Shown piece after piece: positions 13,433 through 26,426 of a stretch of 64,000 nucleotides of DNA. The notes beneath the pieces are model-generated. The model saw only the letters and a list, made by a program, of their open reading frames with translations. It ran no database searches and was not told the DNA's origin. The first letter of the stretch is position 1; the number at the start of each line of letters is the position of its first letter. The DNA is from Formicarius rufipectus. Lineage: Eukaryota; Chordata; Aves; Passeriformes; Formicariidae. The position numbers were made by a program, and so were the translations under genes. Location of the stretch: the NCBI GenBank assembly GCA_013399695.1, contig VXAU01000971.1, positions 228,388-292,387 of the forward strand, in the 5' to 3' direction.

Positions 13433-14896
13433 AAAGAACCCAATAGTCACCCTGCTCCTGGATCCAGATGTTTACCCACCTGTTTCCTTACTGTGTATTA
13501 GGATGAGACATAGGTCCTCTTTGCTTCCTTCTTCCCCTTCCTCTGCTCCGTACTCTATTGGAAAAGCATTAAGCTCTTGAAGGCAGAGGAATATATGGCT
13601 TGTAGGGGGCACTCTGAGGCTGGCTGCAAGAACATCTACAGTATAATTCATATTAGACACCACTCAGAAACACCTGGGACCAAACAGTTACATGGAGACA
13701 ACTAGGAGAAATTAAGAACACTATCATTTCATGGATGAGATACTGAATTAATACTCTGCAGACCTGAGTAGTTTAATTCTCAGCTCCATCATGGTTGTCC
13801 TTCTTAACACTGGCAAAGTTCTTAGAGATGCATCAGTGGGTAACATCTTTCTTCAAGTATGTTTCTGCATATTTTCCAGTGGCAAAACCGTATCTTTTTC
13901 TCATTATCTGCATTTATCTCAGTGAGTAAAGCTGTCTTTTCAGACTAGGACCAAATTTCTGTGTGAATCATGATGACAGTAGAGTATCTGTAACTCAGTC
14001 CATCACGCTAATTTGGAACTGCCCATTAAAGAATTCCATGCTTATCTTTTGGATTATTTCATATTGCAAAGAAAACATCACTAAAATTATTTGCATGACA
14101 TTTCTCCACAGTAAGTGTGAGAGTGATTTATTCAATAAAAACATGAGTCTTGCAAACACACACCAATAGACATACACACACACAAGGAAAGATCTTTGTG
14201 CCTAGCATGCAGGTGCCCCTTTCTGTGGAGGAGAGCAAACACAGTTCTTTCACATTTGCTACTCATCATCTTAATTGTGTGCCTACTAAACTCCACTCTA
14301 TGGAGGTCCATCTCCAGTGAGAGAAATGTGATATGGGCAGCTTTCTATCTTTAGATCTGAGAACAACTGAGAAACCGAATGTTGGCTGCACGGAGCAGAT
14401 TTTTCTCTATTGCCATGTCTACAGCACCCTTGAAAATTCATGCTCTGCATAGCAAAGGGACGTGTTTCTTTGTCAAATGTGTTGGCTTATTCACCACCGG
14501 CATTTGTAGAGTACATCAGTAATACTGAGCCAAGACACTGTATAGATGAACACCAGAACCCCATCCACCAAAGCATCCTTTTCAGAGTTACATTGCTCCA
14601 ACTGTAATACAGCACTTTGCACAAACCTGAAGCTATTTTTTTCCTTCAGTAAGAATAATGTACTTTTATGGCTGAGTTCTCCATCACTGTATGCTTCTGA
14701 CCCAGGGAACTTTAAAAAAAAAATCCTTTCCTGCTTCTTTGTCTGTGTATAACAACATGTGCCAAAAGGAAACATGTTTGGACCTTATGCAGCTTGCTGA
14801 GAAACTATCTTAAACGTGAGGTTTCTTCTTTCCTACTAGCCATTATGATTCCTTATCTCAAGTATTCAAAGTATTTGCTAATTGGTCTCTCCTCTA

Positions 14897-14959
14897 GTTG
14901 TGGTTTGTGGTTGTTTTTTGGTTTTTTTTTTCCTTTCTTTTTTTCTTTTTGTTGTTTTA
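14897..14959. repeat. T/G-rich low-complexity tract
   Basis: Bases 14897-14931 are nearly all T and G, continuing as a T-rich stretch with a few C. It is the reverse-complement type of the A/C tracts found elsewhere in the window. Confidence 0.8.
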
Positions 14960-17271
14960 CAAAGTCGTTACTACTAAAATAAAAACAACTTGTGGACATG
15001 AACATTTCTACCCATGTTTTTAATATTGAAAGGTTCTGTTCCTATTTTGTAGGAATGCTAATATATCTTGGGGATAATCTTGTAGGAAACAGGTTGAAAT
15101 ATGCTGTGAAACTGAAATTCTGGTGAAATAAAAAGACTAAGTCTTTCTGTGACTAAATGCTGTCAGGAGTTATACTGCAGCCTGATCCATACCATTAGAA
15201 TAAGCAGAAAATAGACTTCCATTTACTTCATATTATATAAGACATACAATGCAAAAAGTCTTCAATTATTTTTCATTGCAAGATCTAACTGTCCTTTAGC
15301 TGTTATCTTGCTCTAGCTCTAAGGAAAATCCAAACATATTCAAACATGCTTGTCCATATGTTAACACATTTAGGGTGCTCCTCAGACATACAGTGCTCAC
15401 TAAGTTGCCAATATAATTAAAAGCAGAGGGAAAAAAAGACGTGACCTGTATATGGGAACAAGAATTTTTGACAAGAGTTGTGCAGCATTATGCTCTAGCT
15501 GGCACTAGCATTGCTCTGCTAATGCACAGCTGGAATTCACAACCAAAACATGGAGTGGTTGTTTCTTTAAAAAAGAGGTAGATGGTATCAAAACCAACTT
15601 CTAAAATCTCCCAACAGAAACATCTTTCCATCTGCTGCTATAGTTTCTTTATCCTGAAATTGTTCTGTGGAATTTCCTGTTTACTCTCAATCTCCTAATT
15701 TATAGATCGTGTCCTTCAACACCAATGGTAGAGTTTATGCAATTCCCATTCACTGAATTCCTTCATTATGTTATTTTAGAATAAACTGGATTATTATCTT
15801 AATGTGTGTAAGCTGAAGAGGTTTAACATTTTTCTACAAATTTCAATTTAATTGCAAGTTTGAGACTCAAACTGACAATTGCCTAACTTAAAAAATAAAT
15901 TCAACCTACTGGAATAAAATTTACAGCGTATCCTACAGAGTGTCACTACCACACTACTATTATTTTTTAACTTACTCATTTTATAGGTCTCTCCAGTATG
16001 TATTAGTTCTATCTGAAACACCAACAAAATATAATATCTCCTATTCAGTTATCTTCTTACGAAATCTTTCTCTGCATCACTTTTATGCCTGATCTTGAAA
16101 TATGAGACCAGGCTGGAGCAGACACTCCACTGTGACAGCTGGGAGAGTTATAGGTGACCAACTTAGAAGGGAGAAGCTTGTGAGTACTTCTGTGAGAAAT
16201 TTGCCTTTCATGGAGCTAGCAGGATAGACAGCCATTCCACAGGGAAAACTGTGGGGTTCACCCCTGGCTATACAGATGCTTTTGAGCAGGGGAGACCAGG
16301 ATTTGTCTCTTCTAACCCTCTCCCTCTTCCTCCAGCCAACTTCTATTACACAAAGGTCTCTATAGCAAAGGACAGGCACAGAAATCCTGCCTGTGCTGTC
16401 CTTCCTGGGCAGTATTTAAGGAGGAGGATGGATGAGTCACTTTTTCCATCTCACAAAAGCATGCAGTTCCATCCTCAGCCCATGGAGTGCCTGCAGCCTT
16501 TCTCTGGCCTGGGAAAACGAAGGAAGAGAGGGCTCGATCCTGGTGCACACCACCTTCCTCTGTCACCCAGAAAGCCTTATAAAACCACTTAGAGAATGGC
16601 TTTGAAAAATTGTGATTCAGTTTATTTACTGAAATAAATAAGATTTATTTAACTATGTCCTCCCTGTATTTTTAAGTGGTTTGTTGAAAATCTTCCAAAG
16701 GGTGACTTGGGAACCAGACTCATTTTAGCTTAGCAGAAATGTTCATTTAAACAAGTACATAAGAAGCAAAGGCCATTTGCTGCTGACTGGCCAAACTTGA
16801 CAAGTGGTTAAATAATCCTCATGCCCCTGTGCTCCAGCTGCTTCACCTTGTCCCTTGAAGTAACATGGCAGGAAAGGCCCCTTCCCTTACCAACGCTGCT
16901 GGGAGAGGGACGGGTGCTCCTTGCTTACGGTGAGAGCAGCTGAGATGGCACTGAGCTGCCAATTTCAACAGCATGCCCAAGTGTGTGAGCTGGGCATTGC
17001 TTTACCTCACAGGCTAACCTGGTCCTCAGACAAACTAAACATTACACTGACAATACTCCAATTCCCTCCATTTCCAGCAACTTCATTCAAACAGGGAGAG
17101 GAACACAAACACGACAACCTGTTTCACCAGAGTTTAGTGAAGATCATGTTCACCATAAGCACCGACACAGAACAGCCTGAAGTTCCTTTCCCTTTGTGCA
17201 ACCCTCATCCTTGATGTGTTTAGGTGGCTTTTCTCTGTGGCACAGATCACTGTTCCCTCCTGCTCCCACTG

Positions 17272-17291
17272 CTCCTCTCCTCTCCTCTCCT
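17272..17291. repeat. (CTCCT)4 microsatellite
   Basis: Four exact CTCCT units in a C/T-rich stretch. Confidence 0.85.
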
Positions 17292-19009
17292 GGTCTTAGT
17301 CCCAGCCATCTACTGCCAGTTCCTAGACAAATCACATGCACAGCCCTCTTCCTTCTGTCTCCTTCACTGTCCACTCCTACAACCTCCTGAAGTCTCTTCA
17401 CTAAACAGCCACTTGGCAAGAAGAGCATCTTCAGGTTCATCAGGTGCACATTCCTGCAGAGAGAAGTATCAGTTAAAAGAGAAGGGTGGGGCTGGTATGG
17501 AATAGCCAGGGAGAAAAAGAAAAACAAACATGCAGTGAAATCAGGGTAGGAGAGCAATGAAGATATTTTGGAAATTCCATGCCTGGTTGTATGGATGGCC
17601 AGCTGGCTTTCAGTGAACCCTAGAGTGAATAAAACCTCCTGCCTTACTTCTATTCTATAACCTGATCTGAAACAAGAGTAAGAAAAAAACCAGCAAGAAG
17701 AAGGTGGTTGGAGTACTTTGATAAAATTTTTATGGGCTGTGAGATGCTATAAAATCCGTCACTGAACACCATCCAGAAATACAAGGAGCCAATCTGAGGG
17801 CTTGCATCTTTTGCTGCAGCAGAAGAAAGTACAAACCAGACTGAAATCAAAACATAGCTCATATTCAGGAGACACTGGGTGGTAAGAAACAGTTGTGTTT
17901 TGCAAGAATAAGCCATCAAGAAGAGGAATGCATCCTACTTTGATTTTTTTCTAAACATGGATTTGAGGTCGATAAAGGGGAATGAGCTCACCTCCCAGTA
18001 GAGATAAAATTCCACTCAGAGAACTGATTAGCTATAAGACAGCCTTCATCATACTAAAACTATTCCCATCAACCCCTCCTCCCAAAACCTTCCCACAAGC
18101 CCCCCAACCACCCACAGTTTTCAGTACATGGGAAAAGTAGCTGCTGACAAATGGGAGAGCTGTCCATCTACTGAGTTTTCCAAGTGTTATGTTTTGGCTA
18201 TTTATTGGCATAGTTACATTGTAAATGAACTTTCCACTCACTGATACGTTCCAGCAAAATTCTGACCTAAGCAAAGCATGCCCAGTCATTTTGGCCAATT
18301 GGCAAGGGTTGATTAAGATTCCTGTTATTTTTTACTTTGTTTTGACTGGCTTTGAAAAGGCAGTCCTAAACAGGCTTTTCTCACTTTCTGGAAGTTTAGG
18401 GAGCCAAGGAGGTATCGTACAGCACATGCAGAAGCTATTTTGTGTCCACACAGTCCTGTGCAATTACAGGCTGCCACTTATACCTCCTCACTCTGATTTA
18501 CTACCCAGGTATGAAAACAAGATGTACTGTTGTACAAGCATTCCTTCTGAACTTTGATAAGGGAAATGATATTAAAACCCAGAGCGGCATACACAAATTT
18601 CCACAACTTCTAGTGAATGTCACATTCTTCTCATGCTCCACACCTTTTACCAACTAGAGAGTGTGGTTTCTAACACTTTCCTAGAAATATTCAGACCCTA
18701 CTAGATGGTGAGGTTCTGACTAGGAACAGAAGAAACCTTCTAGTGATGGGAAAAAAAAGAATTGTCATACTGACTGACAATCCCTACAGGATTGGTTGCA
18801 GAGATAGTATGTGGCGTAATTTCCCAACTCCTCAGACATACCCTTTAAGGTATAGCTTCAACTAACAGGAATTACCTGGCAATAAAAGTTGCACTAAATA
18901 CTGAACTGCAATATTCAGATATACACATATTCATCAAAAACCAGATTCATATCTGAAGAGAGGCCACAGAAAAAACATGATTCAAGAGGGAAGTGACAAT
19001 TTTCTCAAA

Positions 19010-19120
19010 GAATCATAGAATTATATAGAACAGTTTGAGTTGGAAAGGACTAGATGACCTTATTTTAAAGGTCATCTAGTTTAACTCCCAATAACCCCTC
19101 CAATGACCTTTCTCACCTCT
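19010..19120 (-). mobile_element. CR1 LINE 3'-terminal fragment with internal inverted duplication
   Basis: Plus strand reads GAATCATAGAATTATATAG, then GAGTTGGAAAGGAC, then GGTCATCTAGTTTAACTCCC, matching the reverse complement of the CR1 3' end. Between the GGAC and the ATCTAGT segments there is extra sequence (TAGATGACCTTA) that is an inverted copy of the following bases. The 5' boundary (plus-strand right edge) is approximate. Confidence 0.8.
19049..19080. repeat. Perfect 13-bp inverted repeat, 6-base loop
   Basis: ACTAGATGACCTT (19049-19061) and AAGGTCATCTAGT (19068-19080) are exact reverse complements separated by ATTTTA. It lies inside the CR1 fragment, and the normal CR1 sequence has only the right arm. 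Confidence 0.9.
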
Positions 19121-19592
19121 GAGTTTTTGAACACTGCAGACAGGCATGAAACACATAAAATAATCCCTACGCTCTTTTCAATACTGATACGGTTGTGGTC
19201 AGATAGTCTAAGTTTACTTTCTGGACACTGCCTTGCAAGAGTCAAGAAGAAAACAATAAAGAAACATCAGTAATACAAGAAACTTTTATCTACAAGTAAT
19301 GAATGAATGAGTCAGCTCTCCCTAAACAGCAAAAGCAAAGACTAATGTGGGTATAATAGCAGAGAAACCAGCACAGGAACTTCAGATATGTTGATAAGCT
19401 TGCTGGCGGACTGTGGAATCTTCACCATTGGAGGACTTTCGGAGAAAGTCAGATTGTCTGTGTTGGCAACAGTAGCAGAAATGGCATACCTTACAGTTTA
19501 CTGGGACATAAACAAGGAAAGAAGCCCTGTCAAATGTCCTAAGTGCTTATTAGTTGTGCTATCTACAGAGTCTCAAAGAGATCAAGGCCTCT

Positions 19593-19651
19593 GTGTGAGA
19601 GGCACTTATACGCACATTGAGTGCATATAAGTGAGTTTAGAGAGCTCACAC
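19593..19651. repeat. Imperfect hairpin of about 59 nt
   Basis: Inner stem: CACTTATACGCAC (19603-19615) against GTGCATATAAGTG (19621-19633), 12 of 13 positions paired, loop ATTGA. Outer stem: GTGTGAG (19593-19599) against CTCACAC (19645-19651), separated by an asymmetric 3/11-base internal loop. It could fold in RNA from either strand. Confidence 0.7.
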
Positions 19652-20588
19652 TGCTAATAAACAAGGAGGCTGAAGGAGGGAATTGCTGTCATTTTCTTTA
19701 CTAAGGCTGAGAACCTCAACCACAGTGGTAATATCCAAAAGATAAGAACCTACTTTGCAAAAATAGCCAGTACCAAACCCTGACTCCAAACTCCCCAAGG
19801 TGCCTTCAACTTCCACTTTGGTAATTCTCGGTAAATAGGTATGATGACCAAAAATCAACACATGACGGATGTAACTCAAACACTCCAGAAAACTGCTGTA
19901 CTTAGGTAACTAAACAGAACTGAGGTCTTGGGAGATTTACCTTACATGACTTCCCTTTCAACAGATCGTGAGTGTGTGGCTAAGGCAAGAAGGGAAGAAA
20001 TGTTTCCTGAGAGCCTAAGGCTACAAGCAGGACAGCTTGCCTGGAGGTTACAGCACCTCATTTCTACTCATGCACAACTCAGATACCCAAGTAGTAATGA
20101 CTGAAGTACCAGTACATACAGCTGGGCTGAAATCAGTGCTGATTCACTGCAGTAGGGTGAACTAAGAGGTGTAGGATCAGCTTCATGAACTAGGTGCTAA
20201 TCCACCTCTGGAGGAGGGACAAATTGACACAGTATGTATAAGGAAACACTTTATACTTCCATTTTTTGATAGTAACGCCTCACATACTCCCATATTATGC
20301 AAAGCTAGTTCTCTACTGGCAAATAATGTGTGTATTGAAGTACTTTGTGTCTGAACAGACCTAAGAGCTCCAGAATGACTCTAAAAACAATACAGAAATC
20401 TAATCTTATTGGGGGAAAAAACCCTGCTATTTTGCAATCAAAATTTCTGATTATGCTTGTTTGGTGGGTATAGATCACTGTGAAGGTGAACTGGTACACT
20501 GTACTAATGACCACTTTTCACTCTATGTATTCTTGATTAATTATTTATTGAAAACATTAAAACTGCTTGATGTTAATAAACTCTTCCA

Positions 20589-20608
20589 TTTTGTTTGTTT
20601 GTTTTGTT
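20589..20608. repeat. (TTTG)n short tract
   Basis: Twenty bases of T and G only, built on TTTG/TTTTG units. Confidence 0.75.
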
Positions 20609-23600
20609 CATAATGACAAATACAATCTGATGGACAAGAATGGAGAATGAGATCTAGTGAATACCACGGGTGATATGCCCAGCTGATATGAACTGGGATA
20701 GCTTCATTTTCTTCTTGAAGCTGATGCTGATAGTCAACAATTGTCCTATAAGATGTGACAGATACCTTTTCTTATATTTACTGTCATCAGAGAAGCTGCG
20801 GAAGAAACACATGGGCAAAGGAACGGGGATGCAAAAGAAACTTGCTACAGGACATCTGTCTACAACTGGTCCTAAAAGAGGATGACACAGTGTACAGACA
20901 GATCAGAGAGTATTTACCTTCTTTTCTCACCATGGGTCTTCACCGGTTTCTCTTCACATCACAGGGAAACCACCAACAGTCACCTATACACCTCCCAAGC
21001 CTTATTTCAAGATCCTGAGTGGATGTCATTAGCCCTTAAGTTTTGTGGTTGCTTCTCAGTTCAGGAGTGAATTTAGAGGAGGTGAACATGGACTGCACAG
21101 CACAGGCCACATGTACAAGTTCTATAGAATTTACCTGAGTTTTGGGGGTTTTCACTTAAAAAACCAGAGGGGATAGTTTTAGCTTACAAGAGCAACATGA
21201 TCTCAAGTCCAAAGTAAATGGGAAACTTGCTTGTTTTCACTATTTTTCTAAGTCTAACTTCTTGTTCAGTAACACTACATGGTGTACCCTAAAATCTGGT
21301 GAAAATCTGCCCTGTTTTTGACCTAGGAGACTATAAATAAATGTAGACAAAACACAGACAATAGCAGATGACTGCATATTTTTACATATATTACATGAAA
21401 TTACAGCAATATTCTTCCTCACAGAAGTTATTTGTTCCCTTAAGCTCTTGATAACTTAGTGCTTAGCGAAAATGGTTGCGTGTGTGGCACTTTAAGGTAA
21501 TGACACAATCTGTAAGTACAATAGACTAAGTTTAAATAATGCTTCCTCAAAGTTATCGGCACTCAACTAAGGAGTTAAGTAGTTTCCATGTTTGTTTTTC
21601 CTGGATCCTGTTCTGAGACTATCTTCCATAGCTGGAAAAGGTCAACATCCTACCATTAATACAACATTATTCCCACAAGTTTCTACAACAAAAAAAGTTT
21701 TCATAAACAAAAGCCATTTTTTAATGTGGTGCATCAAGAGCCATGTTTACTTGTGCTGTTATTTTGCCAGTACCTTATGGTTTAGAAAAGATAAGGCTAT
21801 TAACAGAATTTAAAATACATATTTTTTGATCTTATTCCACATTGGGAATGAAAGAAAATGTTACTAAACTGTCCTCTCAACTTCCTCTCTCGAGAGGTCA
21901 GATAACTTGGCAATCTACCACTTCTGGGAAAAAAAGTATACATATGTGTATTTGATAGAGCCACAACATGTAAAAATTTATATACAATCATTCAAAATTT
22001 TCTGAAAATACATAATGCTGACATTAAGAAACCAGTTTGAAGTATTTTATAGTTAATAAAGTAAAGCTCTACAAATCTTCTCATAATCAAAATTCTCAGA
22101 GGAATTTCTCTGCTTTGACTTTTAACTCTCTTTGTTCTTATGTGCTGGTTCGCAAATGCAGTTCATCTGGGAAACGTGCATATATTTATAGTCTTTCCAT
22201 TTCTCAGATTTCTGTAAAACTTCAAGAAAGTGTTCACAAAAGCACTACCAAAGTACTTGTATGACATCTGGCTAAAGATGTAAAAGGGCAAAACATTGAA
22301 GAGAAGTGGGATTTTTTTTTTTCCCCCCTTTCACATATAAACTGCGGCACCTGTTTGGATCACTCATTTGTTCCCTAAGCACATGATTCACATCCTTTCT
22401 CTCCAGAGAAAAAAATGTGCAAAACTGCAACGTACAATCCAGAACATGGATTCTGCTATTTCTTCCCTTTATGTTTCAAATAAAGCATGGGAAGAATGCA
22501 TTGGAACGGTGGTATCTGAATAAGAAGGTGGAGTGAGGGGAATTAAGTATGTCACAATCTTGAACTCCAAAACCCATAAATTGTTATCTGTTAGTCTACT
22601 TGATCTTCCTCTTCCCTATAGCATGGTTTCCAGAGAGCAATCATTGAGATGGTGCATGCCACCAGTTAATAGTTTTAGGTGAGAAATGCTCCTGGCTGAG
22701 TTTTTTGACATGAGGGTACAAACCTGAAGAACTGAGGCACTCTTTAAGCTTCTCACACTGCCCACACTGTTGCTGCTGGGTCATGGTATAGGTCTGCCTC
22801 GATCTCTTGAGTGTGTCTCCTGGGGACCTCTTTCTTTGAAAGATTTTTTTCCTTCCCCAGGCTCCAATTAAGGAAAAGGATTTTGTGTCAGCCAAGCAAC
22901 TTTTGACCTTCATCTGAAACTTGGGCAAGTTACAAACTTTTGTAAAGCTGCATACACTCAGCAAAGCTTTTTACTTTCAGTGGCTGGAATGTGGGAAGAT
23001 CCTGTATTTGCTTCGCAGTGTGCCCAAACCCTCTCAGCTCCTTAGCAGGACCAGACTCTACAAAGATGGAGCATCTCATATGTCTTCCTTGCCACATGCA
23101 GGGAGCAGCCTGGAGCTCATCCAGGAGAGAGCTGGCTGGATGAAGAGATCAGTGTAGGCTGCCAGCTGGAGGGGTCTAAGAAACCAGAAGCAAAGTTTCT
23201 TGTCATTACCAGAAAATGATTGGTAATGAGAGTCAGAGAGGAAAGATGGGTTCTGGTGACACAGGAAGATGGGGACTCAGAGTACCAGCACAAGTAGGGG
23301 CTAAATTTTCGGAAACAAACAAACAGAAAACCACATGTAACTAGCAAAAGAGGGTCTTCATGGTCAAATGTGGATGCAGATGGCTGAAGTTTCAGTACAG
23401 AATAATGCATAAAAAGAATAACAGTTGGAACAGTTGCAATTCTAAACATTTTTATACATGACTCTGGATTGCACAAGAGATGGACTACACAAACAGGTCA
23501 GGATTTTGCAAGTAAATTTGTGTTTCTATCAAGAGTAAGTCAGCAGTACCAGGGTGCTGCTGACTGCTGCCTCTTCTGAGGAAAATGTGGAGAACAGTCG

Positions 23601-24330
23601 AAGAATTAATGGTGGCTGCTACCTTAGTTGAAAGATACTCAGTAAGTCAAACCGGAGGAGTAACATTCCCCTTGAGAAGCTTATCCAAATGAACAATTTT
23701 CTCATTTCTGTATTTCCACCCAAGGAAAGAATTTTGTTCAGAGTTCTTCATTAAAAGAGCCCTAACAAAAGCTCAGGTAAGCTACAGCTGAACCACTTTG
23801 ACTATCAAGAGACACTGACTTTGCATCCTAAAGATTCTGGTCGAAACCTTGGAGGAAAAAGTGCAAGGGGGCTATCCCTAGGCATCTCACCTTGTTGAGC
23901 CACATAATACCCTGACCAAAAAGAGAGGGGCAGAACACAGAAAATGATCTTGCAGCATTGAGATAAAATTAACATCATTCTGAGGTGGATACAGGAACAC
24001 ACACAGTTGCACATAACACAAAGCAAATGTGCAGTTCATATTACTCTGGTTCCATACCCACCAGCTACAAAGCAGAAAAACACATACCACACTGACAGCA
24101 ACAGAGGAGATGACATCATTTCAGGGACACATCTGACTCTGTCTGTAAGAGAATCTGGAGGAGCACAAGTGTCAGGCTAAAAGTTGGTAAGAGCCAACAG
24201 AGCATTACAAGCACCATGATATTGTACAAAGGCACATACACTGGCCACACACTAAACTGGCCAAAGTTTCAGGGTGCTAAACAAAGCAGGGGATTATTTC
24301 ACAGCCTGAGAAATAAGGCTCTCTCAATAA

Positions 24331-24356
24331 ATTGCTGAGAATTTATTCTCAGCAAT
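24331..24356. repeat. Perfect 12-bp inverted repeat with 2-base spacer
   Basis: ATTGCTGAGAAT (24331-24342) and ATTCTCAGCAAT (24345-24356) are exact reverse complements separated by TT, giving a 26-base near-palindrome. No repeat family is recognised around it. Confidence 0.9.
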
Positions 24357-25142
24357 ATCATCTGCCCAAATATTCAGAAGTCAGTGAGGAAGTAAATAAA
24401 ATTCATCAGTCATCAATTGGCTGATGTTCCTGCATCCTGGAGTGTTTACGGTTGTGCAATATTTCCTCTCCTGAGGAAACAAAATACCTTTTATAAAGAC
24501 AAGATGAAATATTTTCTTTTTTCAACCACTAGCTCTTAATAGCAGTTTGTTGCTGAGGTTTTCTTTGCTTTGCCTCAGTTTACCTCGTAACCCTTCAGTA
24601 TCTAAATATTAGTGTTTTGTTTGAAAGACTTGCTTTTTGTTTGGTTTACATATCACCGTGTATACTCCTGTAATTTTTCTGTCTGACTACCACCCTCTCC
24701 TCCTTCCAGCCCATGCTAACCAACTTAAGGAAACTTCTGCTTGTTCTGTGATTACACCAAAAACTTTGCGCCCGTGGAAGGAAACACTTCTAGGAAGGAA
24801 GTCTTGATGTTATTTTGCTTTGGAGAGTAGTAGATTAATATCCCTTGATGGTTTTACCTCAATTCTCCCCGACAGTCAAATTTAAGCAAAGATAGCCATT
24901 TCCTATTTCCATGACAAGAAACCAAAAGATTCTCACAGAAGGCTAAGCTGGAAACTTAAGCATTTCCCTCCTGGACCCTCTGGAATGTTTCTGCTACTCC
25001 TCCAGCTTTGATTTAAAACACCCGGGTCTTCCCCTGGTCAAACACAATATAAATCACCTGTGATGCTTCTGCTTTCTTACAGAACACACCTTGAGCCTCT
25101 CATGAATTCTTGGATGCTTAGTTAGCTCTTAAAAAGCCAAAC

Positions 25143-25143
25143 N
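25143..25143. other. Ambiguous base (N)
   Basis: This is the only non-ACGT character I noticed in the window. It marks an unresolved or polymorphic assembly position, not a sized gap. Confidence 0.95.
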
Positions 25144-26402
25144 TCAAACTAGAAATATCCTTTCTGCAGGGTCTGGTGGCAATTACTGCAGTCTATTTGG
25201 CAAGCACACAGCCAGGGTGGGATAGCTCCCACAACTTTTATATCTACCTGCAGCTAAAGGGATTCATTTGTAACATGTGCATAAAAGATATGTACTTGCT
25301 TCAAGATGCAGGTTAACTGAGAGAGGTTACAAGATCCAAGGGATGACTTGCTTTCATGCTGACAAAATTTTGAGGAAAATCTTTCTTGAACTAAATGACT
25401 ATTTAAGGGATAAGCTTAAATTTGATCTGTGCTTCATTCATTACAAGAGTAGATTATAATACTTGAGACAAAACAAGCTGACCAATCTTATTTCTGAAAA
25501 CTGTGGTAGATGTTTGAATAAACACACTGCAGGAATAGATGAACAATTATAAACTAATACTAGGTATTGAATTTCATTATGAGAGTACTTTTAACTGAAT
25601 TGAAAATGAAATTGTATTCCACTGGGTATGGATAATAGCTACGTATTGTCTAACTGCATACGCTTTCCAAGATCTTCAATAGAATTTGGTTTAGAGAGTC
25701 AGGATTTATAGTGTGAAAAACCTCTTCTTGAAGCAAAGTTTCACAAGTGGCTGCAAGAGTGTTCCAGTTACTGTAAATACATGACAGAGAAGTATGTTTA
25801 TCCCACAAAAATGAAAAGGAGTCCTGTTGAATTAGCACACAGAGGCAGGAACACATTTAGCTTTACAATTATGACTCATTTAGAAGGGTTTATTCGGCCA
25901 GTTGGTGTTCTGATTTACACTACACAAAACATCTTTGAAGTCACCTAAGTTACACAAAATATATAAATCAGGACAGTTTAATGTCTAGGATGAAGTACAG
26001 AGAGAGAAGGAAAATCCTTACAGGGAAAAGGCAGAACACAATGTCTGTGAGCGTGAGAGTAAACAGCAGTGGATGCTGCAGCTGTGTAAATGCACCAAGC
26101 CACAGTCTCGGCAGACAATATGATGTGTATATTTATACCAGAGTGTTGCGGTTTTATAAGCAGATAAAAATACTCTTTTTAAAAAAGTGTACTTATTGAG
26201 AATGGTATTTAATGTTTACTTAGTTTTGATAAACAAGAGGAAAAACTGTCATGCTTACGCAGGACACACTGAAATTATAGAGAATTTTTGCTGATTAAAT
26301 GAATATATTTGACTGGTACAATTCGCACTGGCTGGTAGAAAATATTATTAATAAAACTACTACTGTGACAGCAACGAGTATCCTTGATAGTTGTATATGC
26401 AC

Positions 26403-26426
26403 TTTACTAGAGAGGGCTCTAGTAAA
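26403..26426. repeat. Perfect 10-bp inverted repeat, 4-base loop
   Basis: TTTACTAGAG (26403-26412) and CTCTAGTAAA (26417-26426) are exact reverse complements around AGGG. It sits exactly at the left edge of the GC-richer block that follows. Confidence 0.9.

Larger units (their letters stand above)
13433..19009. other. Intronic sequence, simple repeats only
   Basis: AT-rich DNA with a short (CA)n near 14157-14184, a T/G tract (14897-14959) and a (CTCCT)4 run (17272-17291). The stretch 16840-17560 is GC-richer with overlapping ORFs on both strands, but none resembles a known protein. Confidence 0.5.
19121..26402. other. Intronic sequence, no gene recognised
   Basis: About 7.3 kb of AT-rich DNA. 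It holds the hairpins at 19593-19651 and 24331-24356, a T/G run (20589-20608), T12 near 22314 and one N at 25143. The small ORFs (for example 22641-22964 and 23117-23476) look like chance openings. Confidence 0.5.
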
